NCBI GenBank assembly: GCA_002862205.1 | Contig: PKCN01000007.1 | Coordinates: 1-59,986 of the forward strand | Direction: 5' to 3' | Length of the DNA stretch: 59,986 nucleotides | Source of the DNA: Planctomycetaceae bacterium | GTDB lineage: Bacteria > Planctomycetota > Planctomycetia > Pirellulales > Pirellulaceae | Shown: in pieces, positions 44,209-53,410 of the stretch | How the letters are laid out: each line of letters opens with the position of its first letter | Numbering within the stretch: the stretch's first letter is position 1 | Translations under genes and position numbers: made by a program | The notes under the pieces: model-generated | What the model saw: the letters and a program-made list of their open reading frames with translations, nothing else | What the model was told of the DNA's origin: nothing | Databases searched by the model: none

Positions 44209-44762
44209 CTGATCACTCGTGGTTTTGGGTGTCGGGGCGGGGAGTCCGAAGATGTTCTCAGCGGGTGTGATGGCTTCATGGTGGCAGTGTTTGAGCCGAC
44301 ATGGCTCATGCCATAGGATGGTGCCCACTCCGTGAATTCCGCCATTGTATCGCCGACAGGATGAGCGTGGCGAGCCTTTTTATCGGTGATTTTTGAGTTG
44401 GGACAGCCAGGTTGGGCAGGTTCGATCTTAGGCTTGGGACTGGGAGCAGAAAGCTGCTGGTTCATGCCCTCTGCGTCACGGCGATGTTTGGATATGATGT
44501 TGCTCAGCGGCGGCTGATGGGAAGAGAGGTTCTGGCAGTCTCGTTTCAGGATGCTGGGTGCAGTCTCTTTTCAGGATGCTGGGTGCGGTCTCTTTTCAGG
44601 ATGCTGGGTGCGTAGGTTGGATCGGGTTTTTCGAGACATTTTTGCGTGTTGCTTCAAGGCATGCCGCGAGCTTCAGGACAGACACCTGAACAGGAGATTA
44701 CAGTGACTCAGTATCCATTTGATATCGCCAATTTTTCAACGCAACGATAACTGTCAAGTAAG
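44209..44762. other. Divergent intergenic region upstream of alaS
   Basis: About 550 bases between the secreted protein gene (minus) and alaS (plus), with a 25-bp x 3 array at 44536-44610. Promoters for both genes are expected. No gene seen. Confidence 0.5.
44536..44610. repeat. 25-bp tandem repeat, 3 copies
   Basis: Copies at 44536-44560, 44561-44585 and 44586-44610 share TTTCAGGATGCTGGGTG and differ at one or two bases. About 150 bases upstream of alaS. Confidence 0.92.
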
Positions 44763-47594
44763 ATGAAAACAGACGAGCTACGAGAAAAATACCTTGAATT
44801 CTTCGAGACCAAGGGTTGTGTTCGCCGCCCCAGCGATGTGCTGGTTCCAGCGTGGGATCCGTCGGTGCTATTCACTCCTGCGGGGATGAATCAGTTCAAG
44901 GATCATTTTCTTGGCAAGGTCAAACTGGACTTTACTCGAGCGACGACATGCCAGAAGTGTCTACGAACTGGCGACATTGACAATGTGGGTCGTACGGCTT
45001 TCCATCACACATTCTTTGAGATGCTGGGCAACTTCAGTTTTGGTGATTACTTCAAAGAAGATACGATCCACTGGGCGTGGGAATTTCTGACTCACAAAAA
45101 GTGGTTGGGGATCAATCCTGAACAGTTGAGTGTGACAGTCTATAAAGACGATGACGAGGCTTATGGGATCTGGAAAGAGAAGATTGGTGTGCCGGATGTA
45201 CGCATCACTCGGATGGATGAGGATGAGAATTTCTGGCCGGCATCTGCACCGAGCAAAGGTCCCGACGGTGTTTGTGGTCCTTGCAGCGAGATTTATTACC
45301 ATCTGGAAGATGGCAGTGAGGTGGAAATATGGAACCTTGTTTTCACTCAGTTCAATCGAATCGGTGAACCACCGGAAAACCTGCACCCACTGCCTAGCAA
45401 GAACATCGATACAGGGATGGGCTTGGAGAGAACAGCCAGCGTGTTGCAAGGTGTGCCGACAAACTTTCACACAGATCATCTCTTCCCAATCGTTTTGGCT
45501 GCTTCTGAAGTTACTGGGCAGAAATACGAGTATGAGAGTGAGACAGGTCGTCGCTTGAGACGCATTACCGATCATGCACGAGCATCGGTATTTGCCATTC
45601 ATGAGAATGTGTATCCTGGCCCCAAAGACGCGCGATATGTCATCAAGCGATTGATCCGTCGAGCTGTGCTCGATGGTTATCAAATGAACCTTCGAGAACC
45701 ATTTGTCTACAAGTTGGTGGAGGCAGTGGTTGAAGCGTCAAAAAATCCTTATCCGGAACTTCAGCAGACGACTCAACGTGTCAGTGAAGTGATCGAAGCA
45801 GAAGAAAAAGCGTTCTTCGCAACGATCGATGGTGGGATGAAGCGGATCGATCAGTTGTTCACGCAGATGCGTGAGGAATCTGCGGTCATGGTCCCCGGAG
45901 ACGCGGTTGCCGAATTGAACGCCACGTATGGCGTGCCACCAGAGTTGTTGCAGACGTTGAGTGCCGAAGAAAACTTTACCTTCGACTGGCACGGTTACCG
46001 AAAAGCGATGGACCAGCACGCGATTGACAGTGGAGCAGGTCAACGGGAGTTGTTCCAAACCGGACCACTGGAAACGTTGAAAGAAGCACTGCATGAGACG
46101 CCATTTCTCGGTTATGACGAGACTGAATCGACTGCCATCGTCAAAGGGATCATTTCAGGCGAGGGAGGGAAGGGCGAAGATGATGGCCAATTGCTGAGTC
46201 ATCTCAACCGACCAGCTGATGCACTTGTCCGTCTCGTTTTGAACCATACACCCTTCTATGGAGAATCCGGCGGGCAGGTGGGTGACATTGGGGTGATCAC
46301 CAATGATGACTTTGAGTTCGTTGTGACGGATACACAAAAGCATGCCGCCTTGATTGTGCATCACGGAAAATTGGTTCGTGGTGAAATCACCGAGGGTGTA
46401 GAGTGTCTGGCCAAAGTGGATGTACCACATCGCGATGCGCTGGCACGCGCCCACTCAGCGACTCACATTCTTCATCACGCACTGCACCAAAATGTAGGAC
46501 GGCATGCAGAGCAGCAGGGAAGTAAAGTTGAAGCTGATCGTTTGCGATTTGATTTTACGAATCCCAAAGCCATTCCTGATGAAACGCTGGTGCAGATCGA
46601 AAAAGATGTACTCGCGTTGATCGGTGATGAACAGCCGATCTGTTGGAATACCGTGCCACTTGCTGAGGCACGAGAAACAGGTGCAATGATGTTATTTGGA
46701 GAAAAGTACCCCGATCCCTGTCGAATGGTGAGTATGGGTGACTTCAGCCATGAGTTGTGTGGTGGAACGCACTTGAGGAATACTTCACAGGTGAAGTCGT
46801 TCGAGGTTGTGGTGGAGGAGAGTGTGTCGACCGGTACGCGGCGGATCGAGGCCCTGACCGGTGCCCGAGCCGAAGAGCATCGTTCGGAAACTCGTCAGTT
46901 GTTGGACAGAGTGGCAGAGTCGTTGAAGTGTACTGCTGCTCATGCTCTCGCTGCGACCGTACAGCTGATGGGTGAGGTTCGGCGGCTTAAGAAAGACATT
47001 GCCGCTGGCAAGGCAGGGGAACACAGTGACCAATACCAGTTCAAAGGTGAAGGGCCCGTTGCTGATGTCGAGGACTACAATTCAGTACGTTCTGCCGTAC
47101 GGGAGATCACCCGGCGTTTGAATGTGGCCATTTCTGATGTCGTTGAACGTTTGGAAGCGCTGTTGGGTGATCGTGATCGACTGGTAAAGGAACTGAAAGC
47201 AGCCACTGCGGGCGGCAAGTTGTCAGCTGATGACTTGATCGCTGCCAGCGAGAAAGTGGGGGATGCCTGCTTGATCGTCGCTGAGACTCCTGGTGCAAAT
47301 CCAAATGTGATGCGAGGTTGGATTGATCAGATTCGTAAAAAGATCAACGCACCCACGGCAGTTTTGTTGGCTTCGGTACAAGGTGAGAAGGTATTGCTGG
47401 TGGGTGGCTTGAGCCGTGATTTGGTGGATCGCGGGCTCAAAGCAGGCGACTGGGTAGGCGCTGCTGCCAGAGCCGTTGGTGGCGGAGGAGGTGGTCGCCC
47501 TGATATGGCGCAGGCGGGCGGTAAAGATGCCAGTCAATTACCAGCCGCACTGCAGGCCGCACGAGAATCGATGAGGCAGCAGGTCTCGGAGTAA
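44763..47594 (+). CDS. alaS: Alanyl-tRNA synthetase
   Basis: 943 residues, a full-length class II alanyl-tRNA synthetase (bacterial enzymes are usually ~870-960). The catalytic domain starts ELREKYLEFFETKGCVRRPS and includes VLFTPAGMNQFKDHFLG (motif 2 region), FHHTFFEMLGNFSFGDYFK and NIDTGMGLERTASVLQG (motif 3). The tRNA-binding region precedes the editing domain, which has SATHILHHALHQNVG (HxxxH) and ELCGGTHLRNT (Cys and His zinc ligands). The C-terminal Ala domain ends with a glycine-rich stretch (AVGGGGGGRPDMAQAGGKD). It charges tRNA-Ala and clears mischarged Ser/Gly. It is a single gene with an ATG start. Confidence 0.98.
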   Translation: MKTDELREKYLEFFETKGCVRRPSDVLVPAWDPSVLFTPAGMNQFKDHFLGKVKLDFTRATTCQKCLRTGDIDNVGRTAFHHTFFEMLGNFSFGDYFKEDTIHWAWEFLTHKKWLGINPEQLSVTVYKDDDEAYGIWKEKIGVPDVRITRMDEDENFWPASAPSKGPDGVCGPCSEIYYHLEDGSEVEIWNLVFTQFNRIGEPPENLHPLPSKNIDTGMGLERTASVLQGVPTNFHTDHLFPIVLAASEVTGQKYEYESETGRRLRRITDHARASVFAIHENVYPGPKDARYVIKRLIRRAVLDGYQMNLREPFVYKLVEAVVEASKNPYPELQQTTQRVSEVIEAEEKAFFATIDGGMKRIDQLFTQMREESAVMVPGDAVAELNATYGVPPELLQTLSAEENFTFDWHGYRKAMDQHAIDSGAGQRELFQTGPLETLKEALHETPFLGYDETESTAIVKGIISGEGGKGEDDGQLLSHLNRPADALVRLVLNHTPFYGESGGQVGDIGVITNDDFEFVVTDTQKHAALIVHHGKLVRGEITEGVECLAKVDVPHRDALARAHSATHILHHALHQNVGRHAEQQGSKVEADRLRFDFTNPKAIPDETLVQIEKDVLALIGDEQPICWNTVPLAEARETGAMMLFGEKYPDPCRMVSMGDFSHELCGGTHLRNTSQVKSFEVVVEESVSTGTRRIEALTGARAEEHRSETRQLLDRVAESLKCTAAHALAATVQLMGEVRRLKKDIAAGKAGEHSDQYQFKGEGPVADVEDYNSVRSAVREITRRLNVAISDVVERLEALLGDRDRLVKELKAATAGGKLSADDLIAASEKVGDACLIVAETPGANPNVMRGWIDQIRKKINAPTAVLLASVQGEKVLLVGGLSRDLVDRGLKAGDWVGAAARAVGGGGGGRPDMAQAGGKDASQLPAALQAARESMRQQVSE

Positions 47595-48131
47595 AGCCTG
47601 CCAATCCGCCTTGCAGAAGATACCTCTTGGAGGCATTGTTTTTCCAAAAAATTTGATGGAATGGTCATTTGCATGCAAAAGCAAATGCCCATTTTCATTG
47701 GGTTTCAACGCTCTTTCGAGAAACAGTCCCCAAGCGTTCCTAAATCAACATTGACACTTGGAACGAACCGTTGTTAATCGACAACAAGCGGTGGCGAGTG
47801 ACGCTGCCTGACATGATGTAAATCAGACCTTCCAGCTTGGAGTTTCATCGTTGGTGAACGCTTTGCGGGAAACGTTCGCTGGCCTCCCAAATTGGTCGGA
47901 GCGTAATTCGCCGATTTCGACGGTTTCTGGGTCAATCGTCGCGGTTGGTGGCTCCACGTTGAAACTTCGTTGAGCATCAGGGCGCTGCTTCGGTGGCGCT
48001 CTGATGCCCGCATACAATTTGCATCTTGCGCCAGTTTGCGTTTGAATGGGCGCGGTTGATGCGGCGATGGGACCGTGCACTTCACGGTCGGGATTGTTTT
48101 TCGTAGCTACTTACACTGATGCGATTGGCCA
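47595..48131. other. Spacer after alaS with a hairpin, uncertain small frame
   Basis: About 540 bases. The alaS hairpin is near the start. A minus-strand frame at 47823-48080 (85 codons, ending SRKAFTNDETPSWKV) looks slightly protein-like, but overlaps a second open frame and has no support; it is not called. Confidence 0.5.
47666..47687 (+). terminator. Hairpin, possible alaS terminator
   Basis: CATTTGC and GCAAATG form a perfect 7-bp stem around an 8-base loop, about 70 bases after the stop and followed by CCCATTTTCATT. The T-run is weak, so the call is tentative. Confidence 0.4.
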
Positions 48132-48971
48132 ATGGTCAGCGAGCAAGAGGATTCATCGGAGCTTGACAGTTCCTTGTCACAGGACGAAACCGATGCGCCT
48201 GTGGCAGCCAGTGTGCGCATCACAGCGCGAGACAGGCGTCGCCAAACGCTGTTATTTCTCTGCTTCGGGACCACCCTGATGGTGATCGGCGGGCTCTGGT
48301 GGTACGACTATTTTGAAATACCAGTGATTGTGCAGGAACCCGTTGATCCGCCTGGTGTACGATTCGAAAAGCTGTACCAAGCTGCACTGGAAGGCGACGA
48401 TACAACGTTTCACGCGGCAGGTTTTCCTGTCGATGATAGCATGGTGTCACGAATCGGCGAACTGAAGACGCTTGACACTCTTATCATCGATGAGGGTATC
48501 GTGACCGATGATACGATTGACTTGGTCGCACAGTTGCCAAAATTACGACACTTGCGCCTTCGATTATCTCCCATTGGTGACGCGGGTTTGCGGCAGTTGA
48601 CGAACTGCAAAGAATTATGGTTTCTCAATTTGCCTCATTCGTCGTGCACGGCAGCCGGCGTGGCATCCTTGAAATCGCTGAAAAATTTACGACAGCTCCG
48701 ACTGGGTTCGAAAGAGTTGGATAACCAAGTCACGAATTCGCTTACGCAGATTCTCTCATTACGAGGTATCCATCTCATTGGCGTTCCGATCACTGATGAG
48801 GGCTTGAAAAAAATCGCAGCGATGCCGTATTTGGAATCTTTGTATTTGGATGACTCAGCTGTTACTGAGGCAGGCTGGGCATGGCTGTTTCGCGAACATC
48901 CCCACTTGCATGTCCATATCGATCAATACCATCACGATCGAGATCCCAAGGCCCATGATCATCACGACTAA
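48132..48971 (+). CDS. Membrane-anchored leucine-rich-repeat protein with a His-rich tail
   Basis: 279 residues. A polar acidic N-terminus of ~35 residues is followed by one membrane segment (QTLLFLCFGTTLMVIGGLWWY, about 38-58). From about residue 95 come leucine-rich repeats of the type 'LxxLxxLxLxxSxIxDxGLxxL', e.g. LPKLRHLRLRLSPIGDAGLRQL, CTAAGVASLKSLKNLRQLRLG and IHLIGVPITDEGLKKIAAMPYLESLYLDDSAVTEAG. The last 25 residues are rich in His (HPHLHVHIDQYHHDRDPKAHDHHD), which might bind metal. LRR domains bind other proteins; the partner is unknown. The stop codon is inside a tandem duplication. Confidence 0.8.
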   Translation: MVSEQEDSSELDSSLSQDETDAPVAASVRITARDRRRQTLLFLCFGTTLMVIGGLWWYDYFEIPVIVQEPVDPPGVRFEKLYQAALEGDDTTFHAAGFPVDDSMVSRIGELKTLDTLIIDEGIVTDDTIDLVAQLPKLRHLRLRLSPIGDAGLRQLTNCKELWFLNLPHSSCTAAGVASLKSLKNLRQLRLGSKELDNQVTNSLTQILSLRGIHLIGVPITDEGLKKIAAMPYLESLYLDDSAVTEAGWAWLFREHPHLHVHIDQYHHDRDPKAHDHHD

Positions 48972-48993
48972 ACCATGATCATCACGACTAAAC
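48954..48993 (+). repeat. 20-bp tandem duplication spanning a stop codon
   Basis: CATGATCATCACGACTAAAC occurs twice in a row, at 48954-48973 and 48974-48993. The first copy encodes the end of the His-rich tail (HDHHD) and the TAA; the second is an untranslated duplicate. Confidence 0.95.
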
Positions 48994-49032
48994 CATGGTG
49001 CAGGTTGTGCCATGAGCTTGCATGGCAGGTCT

Positions 49033-49078
49033 GATGCGGTGTTCAACTTTGAGTTGATGCGGTTTTCAACTTTGAGTG
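49033..49078. repeat. 23-bp tandem duplication
   Basis: GATGCGGT-TTCAACTTTGAG repeated with two differences, between the LRR gene and the deacetylase gene. Confidence 0.85.
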
Positions 49079-49254
49079 GCCAATATTCAGGTTTCTGATA
49101 TTGCTCGGTCCGTTGAGTATTTCTGCTGGTGATCCGCTACTGAACGGACTGGTGTTGATCCGTTAGAATCTCCCGCGAACGAATGCTGCTTCCTGTTGTC
49201 ATCAGGACGTGGGGAAATTGAATAAGCGACCCGTGAACAGTTGGATTTTGAATT

Positions 49255-50022
49255 ATGCCGTCGGTATTAGCGATTGCTGCTCACCCGGATGACATCGAGT
49301 TTTTGTACGCTGGCACGATGTTGCAACTTGCGAGGCGTGGTTGGGATTTGCACTACATGAATCTCTGTGATGGTTCACGCGGCAGCACCACCATGGGGCA
49401 GCAGGAGTGTGCAGAAACACGACTCTTGGAGGCAAAACATGCGTGTGAGGTGATGGGCGCCCAGTTTTATCCTCCCATCTATGCGGACATGGAAGCCTGC
49501 TATACGACAGAGAATTTGAAAAAAGTTACGGCAGTTGTGAGGCAGTCCAAGCCAAGCATTGTTCTGGCTCATGCTCCCAGCGATTACATGGAAGACCATG
49601 AAGTCGCGTGTCGACTGGCGGTGAGTGCTGCCTTTTCCCACGGGATGCCAAATTTAGTCAGTGAACCACCGGTCGATGTCTTCATGGAACCTGTCACGGT
49701 TTACCATGCTCAGCCAATTGGAAATCGTGTGCCGACTGGCGAAGTGGTGCATCCTCATTTTTACGTTGATATCAGCAATGTGATTGAACAAAAAGTTGAC
49801 GCTTTGGCTTGTCACGCCAGTCAGAAACAATGGCTGGACGAGAGTCAGGGGCAAGACAGCTATTTGCAGACGATGCGAGAGATGAGCCGTGAGGTCGGCA
49901 CGATGAGTGGAAAGTACACCTATGCCGAAGGTTGGCGGCGGCGTCTGCACTGGGGCTTTTGTGGGCCAGAAGATGATCCGCTTCGGCACGCACTGGAAGA
50001 CTTGATCAAACAACCCAGCTAA
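49255..50022 (+). CDS. PIG-L/LmbE-family deacetylase
   Basis: 255 residues. The N-terminus SVLAIAAHPDDIEF has the A-H-P-D-D motif (His10, Asp12, Asp13) that binds the zinc and catalyses N-deacetylation. The second block APSDYMEDHEVACRLA provides the third metal-binding His, and VYHAQP is the usual strand. Length and motif order are normal for the family, which deacetylates GlcNAc-type substrates (lipids, glycan precursors or bacillithiol/mycothiol-type intermediates); the substrate here is not known. There is no signal peptide. The ATG at 49255 is the natural start. Confidence 0.92.
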   Translation: MPSVLAIAAHPDDIEFLYAGTMLQLARRGWDLHYMNLCDGSRGSTTMGQQECAETRLLEAKHACEVMGAQFYPPIYADMEACYTTENLKKVTAVVRQSKPSIVLAHAPSDYMEDHEVACRLAVSAAFSHGMPNLVSEPPVDVFMEPVTVYHAQPIGNRVPTGEVVHPHFYVDISNVIEQKVDALACHASQKQWLDESQGQDSYLQTMREMSREVGTMSGKYTYAEGWRRRLHWGFCGPEDDPLRHALEDLIKQPS

Positions 50023-50360
50023 TTCAACTGCAGCCAGTCGGTTCTTCACGCGTTGACCGAGCTGTATCGATTTGACCGAGCTGTGCCAGTTTGACCGTCG
50101 CTTACCAGTCAAGTTCGGCAGGGATGGGATCGTAGCGTTCCGGTTCCAAGCGGATCTGGGAAAAACTCAGATCGACAACGCGAACCTGGTGCACGGTGTC
50201 TGTCGGTGCACGGTGTCTGTCGGTGCACGGTGTCTGTCGGTGCACGGTGTCTGTCGGTGCACGGTGTGGAAAGGTTCACCAAGACATGGTCTTGCCCACT
50301 TGCTTGACCATGAGTTCCAAATCTGCTGGTATTATTCCAATCGATCGAGTTGTAGATCCG
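50023..50360. other. Convergent spacer with a 17-bp array
   Basis: About 340 bases between the deacetylase and the M24 peptidase. It holds an 18-19-bp duplication at about 50054-50096 (TTGACCGAGCTGT) and the array at 50189-50267. No gene. Confidence 0.5.
50189..50267. repeat. 17-bp tandem array, 4.6 copies
   Basis: GTGCACGGTGTCTGTCG is repeated exactly at 50189, 50206, 50223 and 50240, with an 11-base partial copy to 50267. No spacers, so not CRISPR. Confidence 0.95.
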
Positions 50361-51506
50361 TCAGTCCCAGCACAGTGAGTCGGGAAGTTGATTCAGGTTG
50401 CGGGCTTCTCCTGCGGTGACGACCAACATGTCTTCGACTCGAACCCCACCGACGTTGCGCCCGTAGAGTCCGGGCTCAATTGTGAATACTTCATCCTCAA
50501 GGATTTCCCCTCCACCGTGGTCGAGCAGAATGGGCTCATGCACATCCAATCCAATGCCATGACCCGTACCGTGTTGGATGCTGGGTTCATCGGTGATGGT
50601 TCCACGTGAGCAGGGGTAGCCGTGAGCAATGAGAACATTTTCTGATGCTTTATGAACGGCGTCAGCGGTGTTTCCGGTGGTCAGTGCAGCGGCGGAGGCC
50701 AGTCTGGCTTCGACGACTGCCGCATGCATGGCTTTCACGACATCTGAGGGTTGTCCGTGCACGACGGTTCGCGTGCAGTCACCCCAGTAGCGGGATGAAT
50801 CATCTCGTGGAAACAGATCAACAACGACGGGTAGCTCTGTGTAGAGAGGGCCATCGCCAGCATGATGGCAGTCCGCTACGTGTGGCGCGGTAGCAACGAT
50901 GGCTCCATGTCCCATACTGAATCCACGTTTCATGAATTCGATTGCCGCTCGTGCTCTGACGCTTTGGCTGGTGAGTGGTTCTCCCTGGAATTTCAGGGAA
51001 CCATCTGCCGAGGCGTCTGCTCGTGCGATCATTTCGCACATCATTCGCATCACTTCTTCGGTGACTTTTTGTGCCGCTGCCAAGGCATCCAATTCCTGAT
51101 GCGTTTTCTGTCTCCTGTCCAAGACTCCATATTCGTCATCATAGAGCACATTGATTTCGGCTTGAATCAGATGCCACGCGAAGATGTAAGGCAGCGAACG
51201 ATCGGCATAGACTTCTTCGACTTTGGCAGACCGGAGCAGCTGTGCGGCTGCTTCTGCCGTGGCGGTTTCGCGATCTGCGCTGAGCCCAGCAGCGGGTGGG
51301 TGTTCTGCGGGGCAGGTCACGTCATCGGCATGGCTGTGCTGTCGAACCCGTTCCATTTCAAGATCACGAACCAGAGCGATCCGTTTGTTATCCAGTTCAA
51401 CCCAAGCGGCGGGGTCTCCGAGCGGGACGCCGATTCGTTTGAAGAGAGAAGCATTTTTATCTGCCGAACCAGCCATGATTCGGGCACTTGCGGGAGCGTG
51501 TCTCAT
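50361..51506 (-). CDS. M24-family (Xaa-Pro type) metallopeptidase
   Basis: 381 residues. The N-terminal creatinase-like domain is followed by the pita-bread catalytic domain with its five metal ligands. These are Asp in VVVDLFPRDDSSRYWGDCTRT (first and second Asp), His in HGTGHGIGLDVHEP, Glu in VFTIEPGLYG, and Glu in VRVEDMLVV. This is the arrangement of Xaa-Pro dipeptidase/aminopeptidase P-like enzymes that cut before proline; some members have other substrates. No signal peptide. It lies 67 bases downstream of the GntP-type transporter on the same strand, so the two could share a transcript. Confidence 0.92.
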   Translation of the reverse strand: MRHAPASARIMAGSADKNASLFKRIGVPLGDPAAWVELDNKRIALVRDLEMERVRQHSHADDVTCPAEHPPAAGLSADRETATAEAAAQLLRSAKVEEVYADRSLPYIFAWHLIQAEINVLYDDEYGVLDRRQKTHQELDALAAAQKVTEEVMRMMCEMIARADASADGSLKFQGEPLTSQSVRARAAIEFMKRGFSMGHGAIVATAPHVADCHHAGDGPLYTELPVVVDLFPRDDSSRYWGDCTRTVVHGQPSDVVKAMHAAVVEARLASAAALTTGNTADAVHKASENVLIAHGYPCSRGTITDEPSIQHGTGHGIGLDVHEPILLDHGGGEILEDEVFTIEPGLYGRNVGGVRVEDMLVVTAGEARNLNQLPDSLCWD

Positions 51507-51573
51507 TTTCGGCTTTCTCTGGAGATCCTGTCAAAGTTCCGTGAACATATCGTCAGTCAGTGGCCACAATTTT

Positions 51574-53085
51574 TCAAGCCGCCGGATAGATCCACGCGAA
51601 CAGCATTGTAAAGAAAAGGGCTGAAAAACCCATCGCAATGCTCATCGGTGAGATCACGCGTAGGCCTTCAGATTCGGTCATGCCGCTCATTTTCGTGATG
51701 ACCCAGAAGGCACTGTCCGTCATCCACGAAATCGGTTTGCTGCCCGCACCAATCGCCATCGCGATGTAGACCGGATGGAAGGGAAGCGATTCGGCACTTG
51801 CAAAACCTTGCAGAATACCAGCAGCTGTGATCATGGCAACAGTCGCTGATCCTTGGAGCGTGCGAACGGCGGCTGTGACGACAAACGCCAGTGGCAGCAA
51901 GAGTAAGCCGGGGACAGCACCTGTCAGGGATTCCACGGCTGGGCCGATGCCGGCTTGTTTCAGCATCACGCCAAAAGCACCTCCAGCAGCGGTAATCAAA
52001 ATGATGTTGCCAGCCGATGCCAAAGATCGCGTGACCAAAGTGGTACGCAGTGCTTCAGGACAGTACGCTCGCAGGGAAAGAGCGAGCACAACACCGATCC
52101 CCAATGCGATGTTCTTATTACCCATTCCAGCCAGAATGTCGGTCCAGACACCTTGTTCAATACCGGCAACATTCTGTTTGACCAGATAATCGGTCAAAGA
52201 GCCCAAAGCGATCAAAATGACTGGGATGGTGATGGGCAACAAAGCGCGGATCAATGGCGGTGATTCGTCCAACGGGAGGGCAGGAGCTACTGAATCAGAG
52301 TCGCAGGAGGTTGGGGAATGTTTCGATCCTCGGTCGGCAGTGCTCTGGGTGTCTCCGGATATCATCTCTTCCGACCCCTCAAACCGGAGTGGGACTTCGA
52401 CACAACGATTGATCACTCGGGCAACCAGCAGCGAAACGACACTACTACAGGCACCAATCACCAAGCCCGCCATCATCATATTTGCAATGCTGACGTCTTC
52501 GAACTGTTCTGCTACCAACAAAGGACCGGGGGTGGGCGGGACTAGCGAGTGGGCGATCGAGCCTCCCGCCAGAATCGCAAGGATGAAAAGCACGTAGTTC
52601 TTACCGATGCGTTCCCGGAGGGAGCGGGCCAGCGGGACCATGAGGTAAAACACGGTGTCAAAAAATACAGGGATTCCGAGTAGGAATGAGCTCGCCGCGA
52701 GGGCCTCGGGGGCCCGTTTCGGTCCCGTCAATTTGAGCAACCGGTCGACGATTACCGCTGCCGCTTTGGATTCCAGCAGGCATTGACCGATGATGCTTGC
52801 CAGAGCGATCAGGATCCCAATTTTGCCAACGGTGTGGCCAAACGCCACAGTCAGTCGAGCGGGGGCAGTGATCAACGCTGATTGAGATTGCAGCTTCTGC
52901 GCTTCCGGAGCCGTCATCTTGCCGCTTGAAACCTCTCCGTTGGTATAATTTTCAACGGCTTGATCGCCGGTCAGGGCCGCTACCAGCAGTCCTGCCAGCA
53001 GCAGCGTCAGAAAGGCATGTAGCCGGAACACTAGAATGCTGATGAGGACGACCGCTACCGCCAGCAGTACAAGGATCCAGATATT
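51574..53085 (-). CDS. GntP-family gluconate/organic-acid permease
   Basis: 503 residues from ATG at 53085 (MNIWILVLLAVAVVLISILV); a GTG/ATG at 53109 adds eight. At least ten hydrophobic segments are visible. Family blocks include FGHTVGKIGILIALASIIGQCLLESKAA, GIPVFFDTVFYLMVPLARSL and LAILAGGSIAHSLVPPTPGPL (the conserved 'HSxVPPTPGP' motif), with LITAAGGAFGVMLKQAGIG and GSATVAMITAAGILQG near the end. There is a longer hydrophilic loop in the middle (about 225-275), rich in Ser and Asp. GntP proteins import gluconate or related sugar acids with protons. The substrate here is not readable. Confidence 0.92.
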   Translation of the reverse strand, partial: NIWILVLLAVAVVLISILVFRLHAFLTLLLAGLLVAALTGDQAVENYTNGEVSSGKMTAPEAQKLQSQSALITAPARLTVAFGHTVGKIGILIALASIIGQCLLESKAAAVIVDRLLKLTGPKRAPEALAASSFLLGIPVFFDTVFYLMVPLARSLRERIGKNYVLFILAILAGGSIAHSLVPPTPGPLLVAEQFEDVSIANMMMAGLVIGACSSVVSLLVARVINRCVEVPLRFEGSEEMISGDTQSTADRGSKHSPTSCDSDSVAPALPLDESPPLIRALLPITIPVILIALGSLTDYLVKQNVAGIEQGVWTDILAGMGNKNIALGIGVVLALSLRAYCPEALRTTLVTRSLASAGNIILITAAGGAFGVMLKQAGIGPAVESLTGAVPGLLLLPLAFVVTAAVRTLQGSATVAMITAAGILQGFASAESLPFHPVYIAMAIGAGSKPISWMTDSAFWVITKMSGMTESEGLRVISPMSIAMGFSALFFTMLFAWIYPAA

Positions 53086-53410
53086 CATTGCCGCAGTTCC
53101 TGGTTGCAATCTCTCGACGGGAAACCCGTCTGGGTGTTCGGGTTACGTAATCTGAGATTACGTATTCTGAGCTTCTGCAGAACGGTATGTTCCCACATCG
53201 TTGTGATGCATTACGCTACCATCTGCGGCGGGCGTACGGTTGGAGTTCCCATTCGGCGGTCCGTCCCACGCAATCGTTTTAAACGTTTTTTCCAGACTTC
53301 GGATCACGAGTTCCGAGCCAGGAAAGGGTCTCCGGGCGTACCGGATCGTTGTTTGTACGGTTTTTTTACGGTTGCATGGTAGTGGATACATACCCCGTGA
53401 GCACCCTGAG
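53086..53410. other. Divergent region between the permease and sdhC
   Basis: About 325 bases. A 15-bp imperfect duplication is at 53143-53172 (TTACGTA-TCTGAG twice). An open frame upstream of sdhC (from 53240) is not supported. Promoters for both sides are expected. Confidence 0.5.

Noticed and set aside
47823-48080. Minus-strand gene between alaS and the LRR gene
   Set aside because: Slightly protein-like but overlaps another open frame, with no start signal and no family match; not called.
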